From assembly GCA_029379385.1 (NCBI GenBank), contig CM055612.1:13206001-13270000 (forward strand): DNA of 64,000 nucleotides. The letters run 5' to 3'. This stretch comes from Quillaja saponaria. Lineage: Eukaryota; Streptophyta; Magnoliopsida; Fabales; Quillajaceae. Under the pieces are notes generated by a model that made no database searches, was not told the DNA's origin, and saw nothing but the letters and a program-made list of their open reading frames with translations. Both the position numbers and the translations under genes were made by a program. Numbering within the stretch: position 1 is the stretch's first letter; each line of letters starts with the position of its first letter. Positions 49,095 to 61,388 of the stretch are shown here, one piece after another.

Positions 49095-52000
49095 TGTTAT
49101 AACCGTCCTAAACCGATAACGTAAAAATCGATTTTAATACATAATGTGTAAATTAGAGTTATAAAATAAATAAATTAAATGAATAACTATATCATTAAAC
49201 ATGTTATAACTTGATACTTTAACTTGCATTTTAGAATGTTCATATGAAAATTTTTGTGATTAGGTGATTAAGTTTTATACAGAGTATAATTTATGTAATT
49301 AAAACTTGTATAAATATAGAAATAATGCAAGAATTAATTTTTTTATTTTATATAATTGGTTAATTAGAGCTTAAAACTTATTTGATTAATTTTTGAGTGA
49401 TGTGCGTAACAAGTTGGTATATTAAATTAAATAAATAATTAAACTATATATATATATCAAGATTTAGACTCCACTACTAATTTCTTTGACTTTGGTTCAC
49501 TTTTGATAATTTTGTCTTTTCCTTATTCTTCTTTTCTTTCTCATTTAGCTGACCACCCTTGATCAATTAGAGTTCCACTGACTTTCTTTTGCTCTAGAAT
49601 TTTCTATCAACATTTTTGTTGTAGCCAAAGGTGAAGAATCATAAATTTTCTTTCCTTTTTTCCTCCTTGTCGTGAAGGACTTGTCCTTCTTTCCTTGTGA
49701 GGCTTCTCGATCATTCCATTTCTTCTTTGTGGGTTGGATGACATTGTAGCTTTGTTAGTATCAATTAGTTTGTTTCTTGCATCCCCTGCTCCAGCCAAGG
49801 GTTAGTAAGGGATGTGCTACTCCATTGGAGTTTGCAATTGCTTGATTTTTGTACTGTGGTGGTCTGCGCCTTTAGCTTTATGTGGTTGGCCTTGCAGTAC
49901 CACTACCCTTGCAACAGCCTTGAATTGCGTTGTTTCTTGCTGTATTTTTTTGGTTGCCGTTGTAACTTCTCGAAATACTTAATCTAGTTTAATTAGACTA
50001 AATAGGTATTAATTACAGTTAAGCATATAATTATTTTAATTCATGCATTTTGGTAAGAATTCTCATGCATTCATTCTATGCATTTAATTTAAGAAATTTT
50101 AAGATAAAATTTCATATTTGGAAATAGTGACATCATCATGACATCATACCATGACATTATGATGACATCATCATTTAGTTAAGTTAGTTAGGATTTAAGG
50201 ATGAAGGCATCATTAGGATGACATCACCATGACATCATCATTTGCAGCACCATGACATCATTGTGACATCATGATTTGTAATTATGAAGACATGTCTTAA
50301 TGGAACTAGGTAATTAGGAAATAGTTAGAATGGAACAAGAAAAGAAATAAACTAGGTAGAATCAAACCAAAAATAATGGGAGGATGAGAATGCATTAATT
50401 GAACTCACTTAGGTGTAAGAACCATATTAAAAGAAGAAAGAAAATAATAAAATATAAGTTACTTACTAGAAAAGAAAATGTGATGAAATAGACGTAAGAA
50501 GGAGGTTAAGTCTGGCAATTTGTAATAAATGCAAGGGGGTGAGTTGTAAAGTTTCATTAAATGCAAGGGAGTGAGTTGTAAAGTTTCATTAAATGCAAGG
50601 ATGAGGTGTAAAAAAACATGTGACAATAGGTGGCATGCCAAGTGTTAGTAAACTAGGAGAAAAAGACATGTGTAAAGGAGGTAGACAACTTGGAAGAAAA
50701 CTAGTGGAAGATGGAAAAGTAGGAATGATTAACATGCATTAACTGAGGAAGAAGCCAAGGAATGGAACTCCTATATAAACCTACCATGTCTCCTTAAAGC
50801 CCACACACACACACACACACACACACTTCCTTAAATCCATACCAAAAGAAGAAAGAAAACCGTATACCTAGACATACACCAAAAGAAGTAGAAACCGAAA
50901 TCGCCAAGAAAAGAAAACCAAAACTGTAGGCTAGGAAAGAAAAGGAAAACTGAAAGAAGGAGAAAAGGAGGAGTAGGAAAAGAAGGAAGAAAAATAAATA
51001 AGTTAAGTGTATTAGGCAAGTATTTATGCATATCCTTATCTTTCCTTTCTTGATTCATGTTTACTTCATTGATTCCTTCATGTTCCTTATGATATTCTCA
51101 TGATCCTTCATGCATATGAAATGAATGTGAAATGAAAATGATGAAAATGATTCCCTTTGTGGACAGTTTAAAGGAAATGACTAATAATTCTAGTAACCTG
51201 TCTTGAGTTTATGTTGGTTGAAGTTCACTAGGTATCCAAAAAGGAAGGATGCTTAAATCATAGTATGGATCATACTATTGAGAGGCAGTACAAAGTAAGA
51301 GTACACAAAGTCCTTGTAAGGCAGTCTCGGGTTTGCATGAATGGTCAAAAATGGTTACTAAAGAGTGGATAAGAAAAGAAAAGAATAAAGTTTGCATTTG
51401 CATATATTCCTATATTTTAAAACTGCTATCAAGATATTCCCCTTTGCTATGTATGAATACTTGTTGAAGTTCGACTCATTTTCCTTCATCTTGATGTGCG
51501 GGATAATTAGTTTTCCATGGAAGTGTTTATTGTGCAGACTTTTCCTGTATTCGTGAGTCCTTGGGAGGATTGTATCGTATATGTTACTGAGGGTTGGCCA
51601 GTGGTAGATTGGTGGTATGAGGAGGGCGATGAAAATAGGCCTCTTATAGCTGCATGTGTAATTCCACTTACTACTTAAGTGGATGATGGGTAAAGGTTTT
51701 GGTATTATGGTCAATGGGTCCTAAGTGAGTATTTAGCAATGACCATAATTATAAATATATATACATAGTTTGGACTCAACATAGGAGTTTTGGAGGAACT
51801 TGTAAAATAGTTGTAAGGTTTCTCTTTTTGGTCCAAACTTGGTATGAAGTCTATGTGATGATAAGTGTCTTGTAAATTAATAAAATGGTAGATTATGTCT
51901 CTTTGTGAAAATTTAATCATCCACTTAGTAAAACTGGCCAAGTAGAATTTCCTAGGAAAAACATTTGTCTAATTTGGCTATAGTAAATGACTATTAATAT

Positions 52001-52415
52001 AGGACAAATGAAACAAATAGTAGAAAACAAATTAGGAAGAATTGGTTAAAGGGTAGAGAGTACTAGTTGGTTATGGAAGATAAAATATAAGGCTAGGAGT
52101 CAGTAAGAAATTAGGAATAAGAATTAATCAAAATCTTGAAGAAAGTAAAATATCACTTAAATAAAATGGGTGAATTTGGTTAAGGAAGAAAATGGAATAA
52201 GTTTCGTAAAATAAGACTTAATGAATACGGCCATGAAAGAATAAAGGTAATAAAAAGAAAAATTTAAATGAAAAGATGGTCTAAGGTGGTTTAAATAATA
52301 AAGATAAAATAGAAAAGAAAATTTTAGTCTTTTGAATAATTAAGGGTAATTACTAATTAATTTAAGTATTAAGATAATTAACTTAAGAATAGGATTAGGA
52401 AAGTAAGGTGTCACA
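49095..52415 (+). mobile_element. Solo LTR (3.3 kb), gypsy type, inserted in a Tat/Ogre-like relic
   Basis: The unit begins TGTTATAACCGTCC and ends AAGGTGTCACA, matching the end types of the other gypsy LTRs here. A TATA box (TATATAAA, about 50773) followed by a (CA)n tract (50802-50826) marks the probable LTR promoter region. It has internal short tandem repeats, for example about 39 bp at 50525-50600 and GACATCAT-rich words at 50125-50275. No interior coding is present. Flanking 5-mers GTTGC and GCCGT differ only by C/T changes, so they may be a decayed target duplication. Confidence 0.65.
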
Positions 52416-52740
52416 GCCGTGGAATTAGAAGAGTTAGATGACGTTTGGCTGTCAGCTTTAGATTGATTAATTGCTCCCAAATGCCCATTGGAAAAAACTT
52501 ATAATAAAAATGTTCAAGCAAAAACATTTGATCAAGGTGAATTAGTTTGGAAAGTTATTTGAAGTTTAAGTATTAAAGATGAAACTTCTGGGAAATTTAG
52601 ACCTAATAGAAGGCCCATTTATTGTGAAATAAGTATTAAAAAATGGACCATATTAGCTATCAAATCGTTCAGGTGTAAGCTATAAAATGCCAATTAACGA
52701 AAAATATTTAAAATAATTCCATTCTTATATTTGGGGGACA
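52416..52740 (+). pseudogene. Tat/Ogre-lineage integrase C-terminus relic
   Basis: Plus-strand translation gives AVELEELDDVWLSALD, then KTYNKNVQAKTFDQGELVWK, then IKDETSGKFRPNR and a tail resembling INEKYLK. This is the typical C-terminal integrase region of Tat/Ogre gypsy elements (acidic ELEEL block, YNK-V, F-GELVWK, GK-PN). Stops interrupt the frame. The upstream pol is missing or lies across the solo LTR. Confidence 0.75.
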
Positions 52741-52849
52741 TGGAAAAAAAGAATCTTTACAAGATCACAAAGATGTATAATAAATAAGCGAATTTATATA
52801 CAACTGAATTAATACGGTAATGATTGTTATATCTAACATACATTTTGAC

Positions 52850-54200
52850 TAAGGTAAAAGAGGTAGAAAGTAGCTTCCAAGAGAAGACCACCCACTTTGT
52901 TCATTGGTCATATAATTGAAATCTGCTTGGAAGAATGAGAAATCTTTTCATTTGGTCTTGAAAATTCTAGAGTTGACCAGGGATTCCTTAGTTCGTGTCT
53001 TCAATTCTTGTTCTTTTGAAAGTTTCGTCTCTTGTAGAGGTTGAATTTGAGCTTGAAGAGATTGAATTTGACTTGAAATTTGAATAATTCCTTTTCTATT
53101 CAATTCAATCTAACTTTCATCATGAATTAAGCACTTTTTTTGGCAATATCAACACTTCCAATCATCTTATATTTGTTCCATAGCCGAGATTCTAACTTGC
53201 ATGCCTCATATTAAGCGACATACCATAGTATATCTTTAACATGACCAGTTAAGCCGAGAAGAGTATTTTTAACCCCAATGGTAAGACCACTGGAAAAATC
53301 AAAATTTTCCAAGACATGAAGTTTAGATTGAACCTCATCTGAAGGGTTGGCACGTAAATGAGTGATCTCCAAAAGATTTTGACTGAATTTATTAGAGCCA
53401 CGATCTCTTCATGTAGGGTAATTGGAAGTTTGATAGATTGTTTAGTAGCTTCAATCATTTTAGTGTCATTTTCATCAAAATCTAAAAAGAAGACAACTTG
53501 CAAAGATTTGACCACTTTGTCATCAATATCATTTTGTGAATTCTAGTTAAGACCACCAGCAGTTTCGGTCTATTGCAAGGAATAGTTAAAAGGAAATATT
53601 TAGCCTAAGGTAATGACTAATAATTAAAAATAACTAGCAAAGTGTTTTACATCTTTTAGGCCATATGAATTTTTGGCTACTCGTTCTTGAGGGACAGGAT
53701 TATCAGTCGCAGGAGAAGCATCGCCTAGAGGGGAATGGAAAGTCTATAAAAGGAATTTTTGGGGGGGGGGGGGGTCAAACATATAAATGTAGACAAATAA
53801 TTAATTAAGAGTGGTAATAATCTTATCCTTTGTATGGTTGACTTAATATCGTATTTGGGGTATCGGAGTTGAAAACAAAATGTATTGAAGGTTGCGGAGG
53901 TTTTCTTGTCTCGATCATAGTTGAATGATTTCGCCGCAAAAGAGTTAGTTCATTTGGTTAGAAGGATTAGTTTTATCTTGTTCTTTTGGGTTTTCAGATT
54001 CTAGATTCGAATCCACAACTACATTTTCAACCAAGATAATAAGATTTAAGAAGATTGGAATATCTTCATCATGTTTTTCCAAGATCCAGAAAATTTAGAT
54101 AAATGTTTTGGAGTTCGAGATTTGGGAGAAGATTTTTTCTGAGAAAGTTTAGGCCTTATTAGTTTTGTATAGTTTAGTCCTTTACCATTTTACTTTTGTC
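52850..54200 (-). pseudogene. Probable antisense ORF relic downstream of the Tat/Ogre integrase
   Basis: On the minus strand several frames give protein-like text: PLGDASPATDNPVPQERVAK (about 53660-53740), DENDTKMIEATKQSIKLPIT (about 53410-53480) and a coiled-coil-like run IQSLQAQIQPLQETKLSKEQ (about 53000-53080). Tat-lineage elements are known to carry an extra antisense ORF between integrase and the 3' LTR, which fits this position and strand. Frameshifts and a 14-base G run (53761-53774) break it. The identity is inferred from position; I do not recognise the protein itself. Confidence 0.45.
53761..53774. repeat. G14 homopolymer
   Basis: Fourteen consecutive G residues directly after a T5 run; exceptional in this AT-rich window. 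Confidence 0.97.
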
Positions 54201-54221
54201 TGTAATGGTTTTTTTTCTTCA

Positions 54222-56457
54222 TGTCACACTTCACACGGAGATATAAGCAGCTGGAGGAATGGATAACCCGATCTTCGTAACCTTGAATCCAAATCATAAG
54301 AAATACACATAACCATTGATTAAAAATAACATTAAAAGAAAGCTTTGTAAAAATACTACTAACATATACATATGTTCACTAAAAGGAATATTTTTTTTTA
54401 AAAAATTTGGCAGAGGTTCCTCATAGAATGGAACATGCCCAAATAATACATACTTACATATAATCCAATTTACACAATAATAGTAACTAGGACAACAACA
54501 AAAACAACCACAATAAGGAGCTCCGTTCCATTCAAATGCTAGAAACATCAATAAACTACACTATCCCACAACTCAAAATTTCTTGATTCAAGCCCTAATA
54601 TGACTACAAATTCTTCATCCCTAACTTCAAAATTGTGATCTCACATGAATACCATGCCGCAGCAACTATCGACAATTCAAGTTTTGGTTGGAGAAGCTTG
54701 ATGAGAACCTAGTGCTAAAAGAAAACATAAATAAATGAAGAGTGAGTCATAAAGACTTAGTGAGTAAAAAACATGTCCAAAGAGTACTAGTATCAATCAA
54801 TATATAATATCAGCTATTTGCTTAATAGTTTCACACTAGCATAACTTACCATGCAATTCAATTTTACATGTACACATACATAAAATGCTAAACTAAAACT
54901 AATATAACTCACAAAAGATCATATTTCAAATAGATCAAGCAAAGCATCCAAAAGGGCAATAATCGAAGTAACTTAGCACCCGCACACCAAAAACATATCT
55001 TCCTCAGGGCATTTTGCTCCTGTACACTAAGAATATATATTATCTTCTCACATAGCCTCCTTGGGGCTAAGTTACTCGAATATGTTTATTCAAATATCAA
55101 ATAATCAAATAGAATATATTCTAGGTGCACTAGGATTCTAACTTACTTAGAAAAATAAAATCATTGGCCCTATTAACCACATACAAATATTCGCATCAAT
55201 CCATGCACACTAACTAGCAAAGATTCAAAGATATAGCATCCTTATCACATAATACAATTCAAAGTATTAGACACATTCATTCAATAATTATACTCATATA
55301 CACAAATATTGCAAAACACAACTAGTAGGCAAAAGGTAATATTTTTCACTCACAAAGTTATGGATTTTGGTCGTTGCTTCTTCTTTGGTTCAAATGTACC
55401 TTTGAATCAACATTATGTTCTAGAGCTGGAATTACATTTCCAAGTATCATTTAGTTTATAAATTTCATAGGTTATAAACCTCTAATTACCAAAAACCTAT
55501 ATATATTGAGTTTTATGCATTTCTTTAAAATTAGCCCCTCTTAGGCATTTTAACAAACACCTTGAAAGTAACATTGGTTCTAATTCATGTATATGTATAG
55601 GTACCAAGAGAACTAACATTACCCATAATCCAAACATTTAATTGAAGTTATATAAATTATTTAGGGACATTAAAAAAACGAAATCTTGAACTTTGCATAA
55701 CAACCCTACTTAAAATCCACCATTAACATTCCCACCAAGGTTGTATCCAACCTTGATACTACTCTTTTATTCAACACCCATTCAATTCCTACATCTAATT
55801 CTCAAACAAAACCAAAAAAATAGCAATCAACTCAAAGAAAACAAGAAATCAGTAAAGGCAAAGGTTGATGAAGCTACCAAGATGGAAGCTAACAACCCTT
55901 ACATATGAACCATAGTTCAAGTGGCTGCTGCCATCACCAAAGTTGCTGCTAGAAGCTGCTACTACATGCTGGAGGTGGCCAATGGCAGGGGAAAAGAAGG
56001 CCATCGACACTACACAAGGAGGAGGCTCGGCTGCTGCCCAAAATAGGGGCTACTGTCTGCCTTCTTGGCTACTGCTATGCAGTTTAAGGAGCTGTCCTAG
56101 CTCCTGCAACTCAATCTTGGCTATCCATCACCACCTAGGAAGGCTTGGAGGAGCTGCACGCCCAACAGATGGAAGGAAAGTTGGAAGTCTCTATTGGTTT
56201 GATAGAGTAGCAAGGAAGTTCTAGAACAGGGTAGAAATAAGGGAGTAAAGCATGGCTAAAAAGAAAAACAAATAGAGGAATAATAGGATAGGAGAGAAAA
56301 GAAAAAGAAAATAAAAAGTCAAATATAAAAATAAAGTGGATGTGTATATATTTTGTATATGTATGATGTTTGTTTATTTTATGTACTTGTGTATTTTTTT
56401 ATAACTAAAAGTTACATAATAATTTTCTAAGTTAATGTTATAATACTAGGTTATAAC
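54222..56457 (-). repeat. 3' LTR of the complete chromovirus
   Basis: It begins (plus strand) TGTCACACTT and ends near GGTTATAAC. The polypurine tract AAAGAGAGAGAG (minus strand) adjoins it at about 56458-56469. It contains the conserved LTR module at about 54955-55080 and a GC-richer stretch at 55920-56230. Confidence 0.85.
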
Positions 56458-56499
56458 TCTCTCTCTTTAAACAAAATTTGTCTAGAATTTCAACAGAAT

Positions 56500-59300
56500 A
56501 ATTATGGAGATATCATTTACTTGAATCATTCAAAAAGATATGGGTATTATTGCTTCATTGCATCTTCGGGTTCCCAAGTGGCTTCTTGGTCATTATGATA
56601 TTGTCAGACGACTTTCACAGGACGAATGATCTTCAATTGAAGCTTACGGACTTTTCTATCTATGATAGCCACTAGTTGCTCCTCATATGTCAAGTTCTTA
56701 TCCACTTGAACTCCTTGGACCTGCAAAATGTTAGATGTATTAGGCAAATACATTTGAAGCAAAGACATATGAAAAACCAGATGTACGCTGTTCAAATCCA
56801 GTAGTAATGCCAACTTGTAGGCTACTGCTCCAACCTTATCCAAAATCTAGAAAGGTCTAATGAATCTCAGACTTAGCTTCCCTTTCTTACTAAATCTCCT
56901 TGTGCCATAAAAATGTGAAACCTTCAAAAACATATAACCACCCACTTCAAATTCTAACTCCCTTCGATGATTATTAGCACAAGGCTTCTATCATGGATAA
57001 CCTATACTTTCTCTATAGCATCTTGAGCCAACTCCAGTCCCAGTAACTGATGCTCACCAATTTCAAACCATCCAACTATACTGAATCCTTTACAAAGCCT
57101 TAAATCATACTAGAAAAACTGTTGTGTCAGGGAACTTCATAAGTGGCTAGTGTTGATCCTAACTCTCTTCAAAATCCATCACAAGCTTGCAGCATATCTT
57201 CCTATAGTTCTCTATGACTAGGCTTCAGTTTGAGGGTGGAAAACTATCTAAATTGCAACTGAGTACCCAGAGCTTCTTGAAATGATTTCCATAATGGCGT
57301 AGTGAATTAAGTGCCCCAGTCACTCAATGCAATGAACCTATCTCATCTAGATAAAACTTAGCATACTGATAGCGAGTATGCAGTTTTCACCAAAAGAAAG
57401 TGTGCTGATTTAGTCAATTGATCTATAATAATCTAGATTGAGTCATAACCCCTAAAGGTCTTGGGAAGTCCTATTACAAGATTTATAGTAATCTTCTCTT
57501 ATTTCCATTCTGGAATATCTAATCTTTGCAACATTCCCGTGGGTTTTTTATGTTTTGCTTTCACCTGCTGGTATACTAAGCACTTGGAGACAAAGTTTGC
57601 TATATTCTTTTTCATACCATTCTACCAATAGAACTTTTAAAAGTCATGATACATCTTGGAAGAACCAGGGTACATCATATATGATGAGAAGTGAGCTGCT
57701 TCAAGAATTTTCTTTCTAAATTTAGGTTCAGATGGCAAAACTACACAATTACGATACCGTAACACTTCTTCATTATCCACCATGAACTCACAAATTGCAG
57801 ACTAGTCACATTTGGCTTTATTGACACATATCTCAGAGTCAGCTGCCTGCACTACTTTAACAGCTTTAATCAACATAAACTTCACATGAACATGTGTTAA
57901 CAATACTCCATTAGAAGAAACTTCAAATTTAACTCCATCAACCATCCACCTTTACAATTCTTTAACAACTTGACAACAGTTGTCACATAGGTTAAGTTAC
58001 CCATTGCCATCCTACTTAAAGCATCTGCAACCATATTAGCTTTTCCTGGATGATAAGAAATTGAACAATCAAAATCTTCTAATAGTTTAATCCATCTATG
58101 CTGCCTCAAATCAAATATGTATTTTAAAACTGTTGTGATCTACGAAAATTTCACAGGTTTCACCATACAAATAATGTCTTCACACTTTTAATGCAAAAAT
58201 CACTGCTGCCATCTCCAAGTCATGGGTAGGGTAATTTATTTCATGCTTCTTTAGCTGTCTCAAGGCATATAAAATCACCTTTCCATCCTGTATCAAGACA
58301 CGTTCAGGTCTAATACGAGAAGTATCACAAAATAATATATACTTCCCTAGACCAGAAAGAAGGGTAAGGACCGGAGCTAAAGTTAAAAAAGTCTAAAGTT
58401 TTTGAAAACTTTCCTCACAAGCCTTTGATGAAACAAATTTAACACTTTTCTGAGTGAACCGATCAACGGTATAGCAATCTGGGAGAAGTTTTCCACAAAT
58501 CTCCTATAATACCCAGCTAAACCCAAAAAACACTGAATTTTTGATAGATTTGTTGGATAAGGCCAATTTTAAACTGCTTCAACTTTCTTGAGGTCCACAC
58601 GAATTCCTACTTTAGAGATCATATGTTTGAGGAATACTACCTGATACAACTAGAATTCACATTTAGAGAATTTAGCATAAAGCTTGTTTTTCCAAAGTGT
58701 TTGTGAGACAATATGAAGATGCTTCTTATGTTTCTCTTAATTTCGAGAATACACCAAAATATCATTAATAAAAACCATAACAAACTGATCCAAGAAAGGC
58801 TTGAACATCTGTTTATAAGGTCCATGAATGCTACAGGAGCATTAGTGAGTCTAAAAGACATTACTAAGAATTCATAATACCCATACCAGATGCAAAAAGT
58901 AGTTGTCATAATATCTTCCTTCCTAATTTGAAGTTGGAACGTAGATTGATCTTTGAAAAGTTCTGAGCTACCTAGAACTGATTAAATAAATTATCAATCT
59001 TAGAGAGGGGATACTTATTCTTCATTGAGACCGTATTCAATTGTCGGTAATTAATGCACAATTGAAATGACCCATCTTTCATTTGAGAAAAAAACCAAAG
59101 CACCTCAAGGAGAAGTATTGGGGTGAGTAAACCCTTTATCCAGCAAGTCTTTTAATTGCACCTTTAACTTTCTCAATTCACTAAGAGCCATACAGTATAG
59201 AGGTATAGAAATTGGTTGAGTGCCTGGCAAAAAATCAATACCAAACTCTATCTCTTTTTTAGAAGAAAGTTTAGGAAGTTTTCCAGAAACACATTAGGGA
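56500..59300 (-). pseudogene. Chromovirus pol relic: RT, RNase H, integrase, chromodomain
   Basis: Read on the minus strand. RT near 58640-59250 has [20 protein letters not shown] and [13 protein letters not shown], where the second position of the usual catalytic Asp pair context is changed (FIND instead of FIDD). The RNase H end is DCSISYHPGKANMVADALSR (about 58015-58070). The integrase zinc region has MYPGSSKMYHD (about 57640), and the core has LPKTFRGYDSI and FIALSDWGT-like blocks (about 57340-57480). The integrase C-terminus reads VGAVAYKLALLLDL and VHLVFHMSLLQMYLP (56700-56840). The chromodomain ends with EATWEPEDAMKQ (about 56540-56580), the methyl-histone-binding fold that steers these elements to heterochromatin. 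Multiple stops and frameshifts mean no working polyprotein. Confidence 0.87.
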
Positions 59301-59639
59301 ATTCCTTCACCATAGGAATTTGCTCCAAAGGAGGACACTCTAACTGAGTATCCCTAATAAAAGCTAGATAAGCTTAATGTTTCTTCCTAATAAGCCTTCT
59401 AGCTTGAATGACTGAAATCAAATTGTGAGGAACTTCACTTCGATCCCCTTGAGAAACAAAAGTTGGCTTCTTAGGAATGCTAAACTTGACATTTTTATTG
59501 CGACAATCCACTACAGCATGATAGTTAACATCAAGTCCATGCCTAGGATAATATCATATTCCAACATGTCCAATATTATCAAGTCCATTTATCATACCTC
59601 ATTATCCACCGCTACTACACAATAAAGAAAATGCCTATT

Positions 59640-59900
59640 TGCAGGAATTATTTCCCTAGAGGTGTCGAAACCACTAAAGGAACCTCAAGAGGCTCAGATG
59701 CCTTCTTCACATAAGAGGCAAAATATGGAGATATGAAAGAATGAGTAGCTCTAGGATCAAATAGTATTTTAGCACTAACTAAACAAACAAGCAATCTACT
59801 TGACACAGTTACGTTTGAAGCCTAAGCATCCTACATAGTTAAAGCATATACACTAGCTTAACCCTTAACTAAAGGTGATGAACCTTTAGAAAAAGTACCA
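59640..59900 (-). pseudogene. Chromovirus aspartic protease relic
   Basis: Minus-strand translation gives LVSAKILFDPRATHSFISPYFA. The family motif around the catalytic Asp is D-S/T-G-A-T/S-H-S-F; here the two residues after Asp are Pro-Arg, so the active site is lost. The flanking framework is still clear. Confidence 0.75.
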
Positions 59901-59959
59901 CGGTCCCCTGAGATCTAGTAGGAGTAATGGGTAACGAAGGTCTACCCTACACTGAATGA

Positions 59960-61182
59960 GATATACAAGCTAAAGAAGACTGCCCATTCATCATTGTACA
60001 ATCTCGGATGCAATAGTCCATTGCACCACACTTAAAACATGCACCAGACTCATTTTTGCATTGCCTTATATGTTTGACACTACAAATAGGGCATATAGGA
60101 ACTTTTGAGGTTCCAGGACCATGAAATGATGCTACCTATGACTGACATCCATAACTTTATTTAGCTTGACCTTTGCCCAACTAAAATCCCCACAAAATGA
60201 GCCATATCCTGAGGTAGATTAACCTCTAGGCCTTCGAGATACACATGACCTTGAAGTGGAAGGACCTTTTTGTCTTGCCATCTTATGACTTTCCCTCTCT
60301 AACTACCTTTCAAAATCCAGCTTCTCCAATCGATAAGTAGCATTCACCACTTGAGTGTAGGTGGTAGTGTTTGTCATAAACACTGATTGGAACAAGGAAT
60401 CACTCAAACCATTGACAAACCTCTTCATTCTCATTTGGTCAGCTTCCACCATATGTGAAGCAAAGCGGGATAGCCTGGTGAATCGAGTCTTATACTCCTA
60501 TAGCAACATGCCTCCATCCTAAACCAATTGCTCATACTCCCAAGCATGCTTATCCCTTACATTCTCAAAAAGTATTCGGTAAAAGCTCTACTAAACTCAG
60601 ACCATATAAGTGGAGTCGACTCAGTTCACTATTGTACTAACACCTTGTACCACTCATATACCATATTAGGCAATTAGTAGCTGACTAACTCCATTGCTCA
60701 AATAGGATCACACCCCAAAGCAACACACAATTGATTAGACTCTTCTAAGAAAGTATATGGATCCTGGGAAGAATCCTCACCAGAGAACTTAGGTGGCTAC
60801 ATCTTCCTAAAATAATGTAGTGACACAAATACTGTTTTATCTTACTGAGCTGGAACTAGAAGGTTTACCTCTTGTTGAGGATGAAAATGAGGAACTAGAG
60901 AAGGCTATAGTTGCCCTTGCTAAGATGGATGTTACTGACCTAAAATCCCAACTAAGTCACCTACAGTCCTCTGCACTTTATCTAGTCCCTAGACAAGCTG
61001 CTCTAAATTAGAACCAGGTACCGCTGCTTTAATTTGCTCAATGGCTCTACCTCTACCTCTACCACTACCACATCCTCTACAACCACTATCTCATGCTATC
61101 GGTACCTGAGGACTGGTAGACCTTTGGTCAGGCCAGCATCCTGTTGCCTTCCATGACTAGCAATACGGTTATTGCATCTCAT
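59960..61182 (-). pseudogene. Chromovirus gag relic
   Basis: The start corresponds to the ATG at 61182-61180, aligned to the left-edge copy (ATGAGATGCA...). The core gag block is at about 60360-60700. At 60000-60110 the zinc knuckle reads CFKCGAMDYCIRDC: the histidine of the CCHC motif is a tyrosine, unlike the left-edge copy, which keeps it. Stops break the frame. Confidence 0.8.
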
Positions 61183-61369
61183 TGTATCTAAAACAAGCAC
61201 AAACAAATTCAATATACATTTCTAATATAGGGCAAACAATAATATATTGTAGAATCACAACTTGAAATTTCAAAATGAATTAGGATGTATTATTAACTCC
61301 ATATAGCCCTGGATAACATATGCAAACAAAATTACCACATCTCTCACTTGTAGTCAAGGACCTCTAAAC

Positions 61370-61386
61370 CCAAGCTCTGATACTAA
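61370..61386 (-). other. Primer-binding site, tRNA-Met type
   Basis: The minus strand reads TAGTATCAGAGCTTGGG next to the LTR edge at 61389, one or two changes from the standard TGGTATCAGAGC site. Confidence 0.7.
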
Positions 61387-61388
61387 CT

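Noticed and set aside
50802..50826. (CA)n tract as a possible regulatory element
   Set aside because: Simple microsatellite inside the solo LTR; nothing more can be supported.
53946..54014. Box A-like TAGTTCATTTGG and box B-like GATTCGAATCC, suggesting a tRNA or tRNA-derived SINE
   Set aside because: The spacing is too wide for a tRNA, no cloverleaf can be drawn, no target duplication or tail is seen, and the same bases read as protein-like text in the antisense ORF relic.
55943..56224. 93-codon plus-strand ORF rich in Ala, Gly and Arg
   Set aside because: It lies inside an LTR, is antisense to the element and is broken in the sister LTR at 62700-63000.
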